A DNA stretch of 39,105 bases from Polyangia bacterium (lineage in GTDB: Bacteria > Myxococcota_A > Polyangia > Polyangiales > Sandaracinaceae): contig JAUHXR010000049.1 of the NCBI GenBank assembly GCA_030426845.1, forward strand, positions 1 through 39,105, written 5' to 3'. The position numbers were made by a program, and so were the translations under genes. Each line of letters opens with the position of its first letter. The stretch's first letter is position 1. The notes below the pieces were generated by a model. It saw only the letters and a program-made list of their open reading frames with translations. It searched no databases and was not told where the DNA came from. This document shows, in pieces, positions 1 through 7,733 of the stretch.

Positions 1-471
1 GGCTACGACCCGGGCGCGATGGCGCGCGTGTTCCGCCACGCCGACCGCTACTCGTGGGACGGGGTCGTCGCGATCGCCGCGGCGCTCCGCGCCCGCGGGC
101 CGAGCCCCGAGCACGAGCGCCTCCACGCGCGCGGCTTCGAGCTGCCGGTCTACGTGCTCACCGGCCTGCGGACCGACGCGCGCTTCGTCAATGAAGCTCA
201 CTTCTCCCAGGCGCGGATCCCCGAGGTCGACGCGTGGCGCCGCGCGCAGGAGGCGGAGCTCGCGCGCGACCCGCCCGCGTTCTTCCTGACGTTCAGCGAC
301 CGGCCCGACGACCTCGCGCGCCTGTCGAGCCGCGGCTACGAGGAGGTCGCCCGCTACAACATGTACGTGCTCCTCGAGCGCCCCGGCTCGCGCGTCCACG
401 GGGCGGTCGCCGCTCGACACGAGCCCCGGGGCCGCGCCACGCTCGCCCGGTGCCGCGCTCCGTCGCCCTGA
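1..471 (+). CDS. C-terminal fragment of a probable membrane glycosyltransferase (partial, enters from the left)
   Basis: The reading frame is open from the first base (Gly-Tyr-Asp-Pro) and ends at 471, so the true start lies outside the window and the internal ATG at 19 is not needed. The 156 visible residues contain no membrane helix. They look like the soluble tail that follows the helices in GT39/ArnT-type glycosyltransferases: a segment around FFLTFSDRPDDLARL followed by RGYEEVARYNMYVLLER. That family assignment is a resemblance only; no catalytic residue is in view. The last 22 codons overlap the start of the next gene at 450, which has its own frame and a signal peptide. The gene could equally be another multi-membrane-spanning protein. 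Confidence 0.5.
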   Translation, partial: GYDPGAMARVFRHADRYSWDGVVAIAAALRARGPSPEHERLHARGFELPVYVLTGLRTDARFVNEAHFSQARIPEVDAWRRAQEAELARDPPAFFLTFSDRPDDLARLSSRGYEEVARYNMYVLLERPGSRVHGAVAARHEPRGRATLARCRAPSP

Positions 472-1157
472 TCGCGCTCCTCACGCTCGCCGCCTGCGGC
501 GCGAGCTCGGGCGCGAGCGCGCCGCCCGCCGAGGACCGCTCGCTCGGCTGGCTCGCCGGGACGTGGCGCGCGCCGAGCGAGGGCGGGTGGACCGAGGAGG
601 CGTGGGCGATCGACGGAGACGGGCTCCTCGGGCTCAACCGGACGCTCGACGCCGAGGGCCGGGTCACCCACCACGAGCTGCTCCGGGTCGACGCGGCCGG
701 GTACGTGGCCGCGCCGGCGGGCCAGGCGGTGACCCGCTTCGGCTGGGACGCGCGCGCCGACGCGAGCGCCCGCTTCGCCAACCCGGCGCACGACTTCCCG
801 CGGTGGATCGCCTACCGCCGTGACGGCGCGTCCCTGGTCGCTTCGATCGGCGGCGAGACGCGTGAGCCGGCGGCGAGCTGGACCTTTGCGCGGGTCGGGG
901 AGCCGCCGGCGCGCGCCGAGGCGCGGGCGCGCGCGTGCCGCGAGGGTGACGGGCTGCGGGTCCGGCTCGAGGGCTGCGGCTGCACGCCGACGCTGCGCTG
1001 CGCGGCGCTCGGCGGCGCGCTCGTCGTGGCCGTCACCGATCGCACCTGCGACGCGTGCGTCGCGATCGAAGGCGTCTGCCACGCGCCGACCGAGCTCGGC
1101 CCGGCCGCGGGCTGCGACGAGGTGCCGGCGCGCGTCCTCACGCGCCTGATCGACTGA
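450..1157 (+). CDS. DUF6265-domain lipoprotein
   Basis: A 235-residue exported lipoprotein. A GTG start at 450 gives a short basic N-terminus, a hydrophobic stretch and the lipobox LAAC at about residues 10-13; upstream in-frame starts would bury the signal peptide. Residues ~28-140 match the DUF6265 pattern: a WLAGTW opening, a Glu-Trp pair, a gly-leu turn, and the late signature FANPAHDFPRWIAYRR. The function of that domain is unknown; it is a small beta-rich domain of secreted proteins. The C-terminal ~75 residues are cysteine-rich (GCGCTPTLRC, CDACVAIEGVC), which suits disulfides in an envelope compartment. The 3' end overlaps the convergent gene by 20 bases. Confidence 0.8.
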   Translation: MPRSVALIALLTLAACGASSGASAPPAEDRSLGWLAGTWRAPSEGGWTEEAWAIDGDGLLGLNRTLDAEGRVTHHELLRVDAAGYVAAPAGQAVTRFGWDARADASARFANPAHDFPRWIAYRRDGASLVASIGGETREPAASWTFARVGEPPARAEARARACREGDGLRVRLEGCGCTPTLRCAALGGALVVAVTDRTCDACVAIEGVCHAPTELGPAAGCDEVPARVLTRLID

Positions 1158-2361
1158 GCTCCTCGCGCAGCGCGCCGAGGAAGCGGTCCACTTCGCCCTC
1201 GGCGTTGTAGTGGACGAGGCTCGCGCGCAGCACGCCGTCCTCCGGGTCGACGCCGAGCGCGCCCATCGCCTGGCGCGCGTAGAAGTGCCCGGCGCGGATC
1301 GCGACCCCGCGGGCCCCGAGCGCTTCGGCGATCGGCCCGGACGCGCGGCCTTCGGCCACGAACGTCACGGTGGGGACGCGGAGGGCGCGGTCGGGCGCGG
1401 GGCAGCCGAAGATCCTCACCCCTTCGATCGCGGCCAGCCCCTCGAGCAGCCGCGCCGCGAGGCGCGCTTCGTGGTCCGCGATCCGCGCGAAGGCTCCCTC
1501 GAGCGTCCCCGCGCCGCCGTGGTGCGCGTCGAGCGCGGTGAGGTAGTCGACGATCCCGGGGAGGCAGGCCGCGAGCTCGTGGCTCACGTTGCCCGGCATC
1601 AGCTCGTACATCCCCGTCCCGGCGAGGAACGCGTGGTTCTGGTTCGAGAGCTCCGCGCGCAGCTCGTCACCTACGTAGAGGGCGCCGAGGTGCGGGCCGT
1701 AGATCTTGTAGAGGCTGCACGCGTAGGCGTCGGCGCCGATCGCCTGCACGTCGACCCGGCGGTGCGGGCCGAAGGCGACCCCGTCCACCACCGCGCGCGC
1801 GCCCGCGTCGTGGATCCGCGCGACCAGCCCGGCCGCGTCGTGGATCGTCCCGACCACGTTGGCGCAGTGCGTGAACGCGACGAGGCGGGTCCGGCTCGTC
1901 AGCGCCGCGTCCAGGCCCTCGGCCGTCAGCGCGTGCGCGTCGCGGTCGAGCTTCCACTCGCGGATCGTCGCGCCGCGCGCCGCGGCCATCCGGATCCAGG
2001 CGCCGCGGTTGGACTCGTGATCGACCTCGGTGATCACGACCTCGTCGCCCTCACGGATCGCGCCGGCGACCGCGTGGCTCAGGATGTAGAACGCCATGGT
2101 CGTGGACGCGCTCAGGGCGACCGAGCCCTCCGGCGCGCCGAGCAGCGCCTCGGCCGCGCGCTTGCCCGCGTCGACGAGCGCGGTGGCGCGCGCGCTCCGC
2201 GGGTAGGCGGCCCCGAGCTGCACCATCTCGTCTGCGAGGTAGCGGTGGGCGCGGTCCACCACCGCCCGGGCGGGCAGGCTGCCGCCGGCGTTCTCGAAGA
2301 ACACGAGGTCGTCGTCGAGGCCCGGGAACTGCCGGCGTACCCATTCGAGGTCGAGCGTCAT
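1138..2361 (-). CDS. Cysteine desulfurase-like class V aminotransferase
   Basis: A 407-residue PLP-dependent fold-type I enzyme of the aminotransferase class V family. It resembles the VC1184-type cysteine desulfurase-like subgroup, whose members open with the same FP-x-L / FF-x-NAGGS pattern (here residues 12-29). The Schiff-base lysine is K219 in CSLYKIYGPH. H115 in TEVDHESN, the cofactor aspartate in VVDGVAFGPH (D193) and C166 fit the family. It probably acts on a sulfur- or selenium-containing amino acid, but no SufBCD or IscU partner is nearby, so the substrate is open. ATG at 2361 is preferred because the family motif begins ten residues later; a longer frame to 2409 would add a tail rich in Pro. 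Convergent with the DUF6265 gene. Confidence 0.85.
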   Translation of the reverse strand: MTLDLEWVRRQFPGLDDDLVFFENAGGSLPARAVVDRAHRYLADEMVQLGAAYPRSARATALVDAGKRAAEALLGAPEGSVALSASTTMAFYILSHAVAGAIREGDEVVITEVDHESNRGAWIRMAAARGATIREWKLDRDAHALTAEGLDAALTSRTRLVAFTHCANVVGTIHDAAGLVARIHDAGARAVVDGVAFGPHRRVDVQAIGADAYACSLYKIYGPHLGALYVGDELRAELSNQNHAFLAGTGMYELMPGNVSHELAACLPGIVDYLTALDAHHGGAGTLEGAFARIADHEARLAARLLEGLAAIEGVRIFGCPAPDRALRVPTVTFVAEGRASGPIAEALGARGVAIRAGHFYARQAMGALGVDPEDGVLRASLVHYNAEGEVDRFLGALREELSRSGA

Positions 2362-2391
2362 GCGCGGAGCATACGCTCGGGGCGGGGTCGA

Positions 2392-2419
2392 TTGATCCGG
2401 CGCACCCACTCGCTATCCT
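2392..2419 (+). promoter_or_regulatory. Candidate sigma-70-like promoter for the zinc-ribbon protein gene
   Basis: TTGATC at 2392-2397, a 16-base spacer and TATCCT at 2414-2419 lie in the intergenic gap ahead of the gene at 2468. The AT-rich hexamers stand out against the GC background. Seen by eye only; no start site is known. Confidence 0.45.
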
Positions 2420-2467
2420 GAAGACGCCTGCCTTGGTTCGGTTGGGGCGCGTGCGGTAGGGGCGCCG

Positions 2468-3451
2468 ATGATTGACTTTCGACGTTGTGACGAGTGCGGG
2501 GCTCACTACGCCCGCGACCTGGACAGCTGCTTCAGCTGCGGGCGGTTCGGGGAGCGTCCCCGCGAGCTGTTCGGTGGGCGGCGCCTCCCGGCGACGGGCG
2601 GCCTCCCGACCCTCGCGGTGGTCCTCGCCTTCTTCGTGCCGAGCCCCTGGGAGCCGGTGGTCGTCGGCGCCGGCTTCGCGCCGCTGCTCGTCGCCCTCGC
2701 CTGGACCGCGTGGCGGCGGGGGCAGCGCGATCCGGCGAGCTTCCGCGCCCGCATCGCCGAGCTGCAGCGCCGGCTCGAGGAGGTGGAGCGCGATCTCGCG
2801 CACACCGACCAGCGCGTGATCGCGGCGACCGAGGACCTCGACGTGGAGACCCGGCCGCGCGCGGCCGCGACGCTGACGCGGGAGCTCGACCAGGACCGGC
2901 GCCTCCGCCGCGCGCAGCGCCGCCTCGTGCGCCAGCTCGAGCGCCGCCTCGAGCAGCTCGAGATCGAGCGCTTCCGCGCCGAGCTCCGCTTCTTCGAGCG
3001 CTGCCGGGACGCCCGGCTCGACGATCCCGCGCTCGCGGACGAGCTCGCCCGCACGATCGACGAGCTCGAGGCGCACCTTGGGGACACCATGACCGACGCC
3101 TGGGCGATCGCGCTCGAGGAGGCGTGGCTGCTCCAGCGGCAGATGTCCCGCGGCGTCCAGCGCCTCCGCGCGGCGGTGCGCCTCGACCCGCTCGCCCACG
3201 CCGACCTCGCGGGCGAGGTGGCGAACGACGTCTCGTCCGACGAGGGCGAGCTCGACGACCAGGTCGACCAGCACCTCGAGCGCATCGCGCGGGGGTTCGC
3301 CGCGGTCGAGGAGCTCGCGTCGGAGCTGGTCGGCGACCCCGACGCGAGCGGGCCGCGCGTGCGGGTGGACGACGAGGTGCTCGCCGCGCTGGACGAGGCG
3401 GAGATCGAGCTCGAGGTGGAGCCGGATCGCGTCTCCGTCGACCGCGTTTGA
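2468..3451 (+). CDS. Zinc-ribbon, membrane-anchored coiled-coil protein of unknown function
   Basis: A 327-residue protein I cannot assign to a named family. Residues 7-24 carry a CxxC-x10-CxxC zinc ribbon (C7, C10, C21, C24). Two hydrophobic segments (~45-58 and ~64-80) form a membrane hairpin. From about residue 92 to 225 there is a long charged heptad-rich coiled coil (RIAELQRRLEEVERDL, RRLVRQLERRLEQLEIERF), and the tail is acidic. The layout suggests a cytosolic zinc finger and coiled coil flanking a membrane hairpin, possibly a scaffold. It has its own candidate promoter upstream. The following gene begins 28 bases after its stop, behind another promoter-like sequence. Confidence 0.7.
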   Translation: MIDFRRCDECGAHYARDLDSCFSCGRFGERPRELFGGRRLPATGGLPTLAVVLAFFVPSPWEPVVVGAGFAPLLVALAWTAWRRGQRDPASFRARIAELQRRLEEVERDLAHTDQRVIAATEDLDVETRPRAAATLTRELDQDRRLRRAQRRLVRQLERRLEQLEIERFRAELRFFERCRDARLDDPALADELARTIDELEAHLGDTMTDAWAIALEEAWLLQRQMSRGVQRLRAAVRLDPLAHADLAGEVANDVSSDEGELDDQVDQHLERIARGFAAVEELASELVGDPDASGPRVRVDDEVLAALDEAEIELEVEPDRVSVDRV

Positions 3452-3473
3452 CCGGGGCCCCGCGTGCTACAAG
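3447..3473 (+). promoter_or_regulatory. Candidate promoter for the amidohydrolase-carbamoyltransferase operon
   Basis: TTTGAC at 3447-3452 and TACAAG at 3468-3473 are separated by 15 bases, immediately before the ATG at 3480. If real, transcription would begin almost at the start codon, giving a leaderless or near-leaderless message. Identified by eye; weak evidence. Confidence 0.35.
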
Positions 3474-3479
3474 TCGGCC

Positions 3480-4292
3480 ATGATCGTCGACGCGTGGATC
3501 CAGCATCCCACCCCGTCGTTCCTCGCCGATCCGATGTTCGCGACGCTCCGGCGCTGGATGCGGATCGACGAGATCCCCGACGAGATCCCGATGGAGCTCA
3601 CGCTGGCCGCGCTCGACGCGGCCGCGGTGGACGTGGCGCTCGTCAGCGCGTGGGTCGGGCCGCAGGGCGCCTTGATCTCGAACGACGAGGTGGCGGCGAT
3701 GGTGGCGCGGGCGCCGGAGCGGCTGCGCGGCGTCGCCTCGGTCGACCTGCGCCGCCCGATGGAGGCGGTCCGCGAGCTGCGGCGCGCGGTGAAGGAGCTC
3801 GGCTTCGTCGGCCTGCGGATGCTCCCGTGGCTCTGGCAGCTCCCGCCCGACGACCGGCGCTACTATCCGCTCTACGCGGAGTGCGTCGAGCTGGGCGTGC
3901 CCTTCTGCCTGCAGGTCGGCCACGCGGGGCCGCTGCTGCCGTCGGAGCCGGGCCGGCCGATCCCCTACCTCGACCACGTCGCGTGCGACTTCCCGGAGCT
4001 GACGATCGTCGGCGGCCACATCGGCTACCCGTGGACCGAGGAGATGCTCGCGCTCGCGACCAAGTACGAGAACGTCTACATCGACACCTCGGCCTACAAG
4101 CCGAGCCGCTACCCCGACGCGCTCACGAAGTACCTGCGCGGGCGCGGCGCGTCCAAGGTGCTCTTCGGCAGCAACCACCCGATGATCGCGCCGGCGAGCT
4201 GCCTCGCGGAGGTGGACGCGCTCGGCCTGGGCGACGAGGCGCGCGCGGCCTTCCTCGGCGGCAACGCGGCGCGCGTGTTCGGCCTCGGATGA
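3480..4292 (+). CDS. Amidohydrolase_2-type metal-dependent hydrolase with altered metal motif
   Basis: A 270-residue TIM-barrel protein of the amidohydrolase-related (PF04909-like) family. Retained landmarks are QVGHAGP (H148), GGHIGYPW (H180) and the late strand VLFGSNHPM. The canonical N-terminal D-x-H-x-H metal motif reads D4-A-W6-I-Q8-H9, and the usual barrel-end catalytic Asp is N232. It is therefore either a subgroup with different metal binding or a lyase/decarboxylase-like or non-catalytic member. It is the first gene of a coupled run: its TGA overlaps the ATG of the SGNH hydrolase (ATGA), which implies a shared role with the carbamoyltransferase downstream. The ATG start sits right after the conserved family beginning. 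Confidence 0.75.
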   Translation: MIVDAWIQHPTPSFLADPMFATLRRWMRIDEIPDEIPMELTLAALDAAAVDVALVSAWVGPQGALISNDEVAAMVARAPERLRGVASVDLRRPMEAVRELRRAVKELGFVGLRMLPWLWQLPPDDRRYYPLYAECVELGVPFCLQVGHAGPLLPSEPGRPIPYLDHVACDFPELTIVGGHIGYPWTEEMLALATKYENVYIDTSAYKPSRYPDALTKYLRGRGASKVLFGSNHPMIAPASCLAEVDALGLGDEARAAFLGGNAARVFGLG

Positions 4293-5371
4293 GCCGGGGC
4301 CGCCGGATCCTCGCGCGGGTGGGGCTCGCGGCGGGCGCGCTCGTCCTCGCGCTCGGGCTCGGGGAGGCGGCGCTGCGTGCGCAGATCGCGCTCGAGGACG
4401 CGCCCGGCGGCGACGACGACTGGTACACCCGCTACCGCCGGATGAACCAGACCCTCTACCGCCGGGCCGACGACCCCGCGCTGATCTACCGCCCGAGCGA
4501 GGGCGTGAGCGTCCCGATGGAGTACGGGCCGGCGCAGTTCAACGCGGCGGGCATGCGCGACACGGAGGAGCACGACCTCGACGCGCGCGGCCGGCGCCGG
4601 GTCGCCGTCGTCGGCGACAGCCTGGTGTGGGGCGAGTTCCTCCCGGTGGAGGACACGATCCCCCTGAGGCTCCGCGCGCGGCTCGGCGACGGCTGGGAGG
4701 TGCTGCCCTTCGGGGTGAGCGGCTACGACACCGCGCAGGAGGCCCGCTGGTACGAGGTGGCCGTCCGGCCGTACCATCCCGACGTCGTCGTCGTGGTCTT
4801 CTGCATGAACGACATGATGATCATGAGCGGCCCCTTCGAGCGCTTCGCGACCGAGGAGGAGCGCGCCCAGAAGGACCGCCAGGAGGCGATGGTCGCGCGG
4901 GTCGCGCCGGTGCGTCGGGAGACCCTCGACGACGTGCTCGCGCGCCGCGAGGACGAGGCGCCCTCGCGGTTGCTCGCGCGGGCCTTCGGCCTCTACGAGC
5001 GGTGGCGCTTCGACGACCGCTACGTGGACGAGTACCTGGTGGCGTTCGACGACGCGCCGTCGCGGGCGCGGAGCGACGCGGCGATCGCGCAGCTCGGCGC
5101 GGCGATCGCGGCCGACGGCGCGCGCGGGGTGTTCGTGATCTCGCCGGTGCTCGAGCGCTGGGACGACTACCGCTGGGGCGCGATCCGAGACCACGTGCGG
5201 GCGCGCGCGGCGGAGGCGGGCCTCGAGGTCGTCGACCCGCTCGAGGCGTGGCGTGGGTCCCGCTCGCCGGGCGACCTCCGCATCAGCGGGGACAACCTGC
5301 ACTACGCGTCGGGCGGCTCCGAGGCGATGGCCGAGGTGATCGCGGGCGCGCTCGAGGGGGAGGGCCGGTGA
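4289..5371 (+). CDS. Membrane-anchored SGNH/GDSL hydrolase (SxtL-like context)
   Basis: A 360-residue protein with an uncleaved-looking N-terminal hydrophobic anchor (~8-26) and an SGNH/GDSL fold facing the periplasm. Block I is VVGDSLVWGE with nucleophile S111, block II is the glycine in FGVSGYDT (G145), block III is the asparagine in FCMNDMM (N174), and block V is GDNLHY with D335 and H338. Such enzymes esterify or de-esterify sugars or lipids. Start and stop overlap both neighbours (ATGA at 4289, GTGA at 5368), so it is translationally coupled. GDSL-family proteins accompany carbamoyltransferase/SxtJ/SxtK-type genes in other bacteria, and saxitoxin clusters contain one called SxtL; the assignment to that role here is by context. 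Confidence 0.85.
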   Translation: MSRGRRILARVGLAAGALVLALGLGEAALRAQIALEDAPGGDDDWYTRYRRMNQTLYRRADDPALIYRPSEGVSVPMEYGPAQFNAAGMRDTEEHDLDARGRRRVAVVGDSLVWGEFLPVEDTIPLRLRARLGDGWEVLPFGVSGYDTAQEARWYEVAVRPYHPDVVVVVFCMNDMMIMSGPFERFATEEERAQKDRQEAMVARVAPVRRETLDDVLARREDEAPSRLLARAFGLYERWRFDDRYVDEYLVAFDDAPSRARSDAAIAQLGAAIAADGARGVFVISPVLERWDDYRWGAIRDHVRARAAEAGLEVVDPLEAWRGSRSPGDLRISGDNLHYASGGSEAMAEVIAGALEGEGR

Positions 5372-5835
5372 GCGACGAGGTGCGAGCGGGCCGTCCCGAG
5401 GCGGCGGCGGCGATCTGGGACTGGCGCGGCGAGGGCGTCGACCGCGCGCAGCAGGCGCGCAAGGCCCGGCGCGGCGCGATCGTGCGGGCGCTGATCGGGG
5501 GCGCGGCCGGGGCGCTCTTCTTCTTCGCGCTCTCGCGCCCCGTGGTCGGCTCGATCGCGTGGGGCGTCTCGGGGCTCACGCTCGCCCTCGGCCTCGCCTC
5601 GCCGCTCGGCGCCTACGCGGCCCTCGATCGCCTCGTAACCGGGGCGGGCAAGCTCGTCGGCACGGCGCTCACGTGGCTGCTCCTCACGCCGGTCTACTTC
5701 TTTTTCTTCGCTCCGTTCGGCTGGCTCTTCAAGCGCGGCGCGCGCGACCCGATGAAGCGCGACCTCGAGCCGTCGCGCGAGAGCTACTGGCGCGAACGCG
5801 AGGGCGAGGACCGCCCGCTGGATCGGCCCTACTGA
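5368..5835 (+). CDS. SxtJ-like small membrane protein
   Basis: A 155-residue protein with about three membrane helices (roughly 38-55, 58-80 and 95-112) followed by a short conserved tail: FGWLFKRGARDPMKRD and a SYW motif just before an acidic end. This tail is the hallmark of the SxtJ family, whose genes sit next to O-carbamoyltransferases in cyanobacterial saxitoxin clusters and in many proteobacterial clusters. The biochemical role is not known to me. A GTG start at 5368 overlaps the previous stop as GTGA, and its own stop (5833-5835) shares a base with the ATG of the carbamoyltransferase, so the three proteins are made from one coupled message. Confidence 0.8.
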   Translation: MSDEVRAGRPEAAAAIWDWRGEGVDRAQQARKARRGAIVRALIGGAAGALFFFALSRPVVGSIAWGVSGLTLALGLASPLGAYAALDRLVTGAGKLVGTALTWLLLTPVYFFFFAPFGWLFKRGARDPMKRDLEPSRESYWREREGEDRPLDRPY

Positions 5836-7673
5836 TGCGCGTCCTCGGCCTCAGCTGCTGGTACCACGACTCGGCCGCCTGCCTGCTCGAGGACGGCCGC
5901 ATCGTCGCCGCCGCCCAGGAGGAGCGCTTCACGCGCAAGAAGCACGACGACGGCTTCCCCGAGCGCGCGGTGCGCTACTGCCTCGCCGAGGCGGGCGAGG
6001 CGGTGGTCGACGCGGTCGCGTTCTACGACAAGCCCATCCTCAAGCTCCACCGTATCCTCGAGACCGGCTTCGCGGTCGCGCCGCGCGGGCTCCGCCCGTT
6101 CCTCACCGCGGTGCCGGTGTGGCTCAAGGACAAGCTCTGGATCGAGCCCAAGGTCATGGACGCGCTGGACGCGCTCGGGGTGAAGGCGCCGCCGGGCGGC
6201 GAGCTGAAGGTGCTCTTCCCCGAGCACCACCTGAGCCACGCCGCGAGCGCGTTCTACCCGAGCCCCTTCGAGGCGGCCGCGGTGATGACCCTCGACGGCG
6301 TCGGCGAGTGGGCGACCGGCACGATCGGCGACGGCGAGGGCCGCGCGCTCACGCTCCGGCGTCAGCTCGACTTCCCGCACAGCCTCGGGCTGCTCTACAG
6401 CGCGTTCACCTACTTCACCGGCTTCAAGGTCAACAGCGGCGAGTACAAGCTCATGGGCCTCGCGCCCTACGGCGAGGGGCGCTTCACGCAGACGATCCTC
6501 GAGCACCTCGTCGACCTCAAGGACGACGGGAGCTTCCGGCTCGACATGCGCTACTTCGGCTACCTCGACGACGTGGTGATGACGAACGCGCGCTTCGCCG
6601 CGCTCTTCGGGGGCCCGGCGCGCTCGCCCGAGGCGCCGATCACCAAGCGCGAGATGGACCTCGCCAAGTCGGTGCAGGAGGTGACCGAGGAGATCGTCGT
6701 CCGCTCGGCCCGCTACGCGCGCCGCGTCACCGGCAAGCCCCACCTCTGCATGGCGGGCGGGGTCGCGCTCAACTGCGTGGCCAACGGCAAGCTCCTGCGC
6801 GAGGGGATCTTCGACGACCTCTGGATCCAGCCGGCGGCGGGCGACGCGGGCGGCGCGGTGGGGGCGGCCTACGCGGCGTGGCACGGCGCGCTCGAGCGCC
6901 CGCGCGAGGCGAGCGGCAAGGACCGGATGCAGGGCGGCTACCTCGGGCCGGAGTTCGCGCCCGACCAGATCCGCGCGTTCCTCGACGCCCGCGGCTACCC
7001 CTACGTCGAGCACGCGGACGACGAGGCCTGGGCGGAGGCGGTGTCGGAGCTCCTCGCGACCGAGCGCGTGGTCGGCGTCTTCCAGGGCCGGATGGAGTTC
7101 GGCCCGCGCGCCCTCGGCAACCGCTCGATCGTCGGTGACCCGCGCTCGCCGCGGATGCAGTCGGTGATGAACCTCAAGATCAAGCAGCGCGAGAGCTTCC
7201 GCCCCTTCGCGCCGAGCGTCCTCGAGGAGCGGGCGTCCGACTTCTTCGACCTCGACCGGCCCTCGCCGTACATGCTGCTCGTCGCGCCGGTGCAGGAGTC
7301 GCGCTGCCGCCGCGACGACGACGACGGCGGCGGTGAGGACCTCATCGCCTGGGTGAACCGGGAGCGCAGCGACGTGCCCGCGATCACCCACGTCGACTAC
7401 AGCGCGCGCGTCCAGACGGTGAGCCGCGAGACCAACCCGCGCTACCACCGGCTCATCGAGGCCTTCGAGCGCCGGACCGGCTTCGGGATCGTCGTCAACA
7501 CGAGCTTCAACGTGCGGGGCGAGCCGATCGTCTGCACGCCCGAGGACGCGTACCGGTGCTTCATGGGCACGGAGATGGACGCGCTCTCCCTCGGGCCGTT
7601 CCTGTTGATGGCGGAGGAGCAGCCCGGCTTCGCGAACCGAGCTCAGTTCCAGCGCACCTTCGCCCCGGACTGA
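5835..7673 (+). CDS. O-carbamoyltransferase, SxtI/NodU/CmcH family
   Basis: A 612-residue carbamoyltransferase that would use carbamoyl phosphate and ATP to carbamoylate a hydroxyl on a small molecule or sugar. The N-terminal Kae1/Hsp70-like ATPase half (~1-370) shows LGLSCWYHDSAACLLEDG, EERFTRKKHD, HHLSHAASAFYPSPF and the phosphate-loop-like MTLDGVGEWAT. GGVALNCVANGKL closes it. The C-terminal domain (~400-600) has GRMEFGPRALGNRSI and VNTSFNVRGEPIV. All family landmarks look intact and the length is normal. It is the last gene of the overlapping run that starts at 3480; a Rieske oxygenase follows after 60 bases. The acceptor cannot be read from sequence; a surface glycan, lipid or secondary metabolite are all possible. 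Confidence 0.92.
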   Translation: MRVLGLSCWYHDSAACLLEDGRIVAAAQEERFTRKKHDDGFPERAVRYCLAEAGEAVVDAVAFYDKPILKLHRILETGFAVAPRGLRPFLTAVPVWLKDKLWIEPKVMDALDALGVKAPPGGELKVLFPEHHLSHAASAFYPSPFEAAAVMTLDGVGEWATGTIGDGEGRALTLRRQLDFPHSLGLLYSAFTYFTGFKVNSGEYKLMGLAPYGEGRFTQTILEHLVDLKDDGSFRLDMRYFGYLDDVVMTNARFAALFGGPARSPEAPITKREMDLAKSVQEVTEEIVVRSARYARRVTGKPHLCMAGGVALNCVANGKLLREGIFDDLWIQPAAGDAGGAVGAAYAAWHGALERPREASGKDRMQGGYLGPEFAPDQIRAFLDARGYPYVEHADDEAWAEAVSELLATERVVGVFQGRMEFGPRALGNRSIVGDPRSPRMQSVMNLKIKQRESFRPFAPSVLEERASDFFDLDRPSPYMLLVAPVQESRCRRDDDDGGGEDLIAWVNRERSDVPAITHVDYSARVQTVSRETNPRYHRLIEAFERRTGFGIVVNTSFNVRGEPIVCTPEDAYRCFMGTEMDALSLGPFLLMAEEQPGFANRAQFQRTFAPD

Positions 7674-7733
7674 GCCGTCGCGCCAGGCTCGAACCGAGTG
7701 ATGTGGACCCGCGCGCGGGGTACATTCCGCCCC

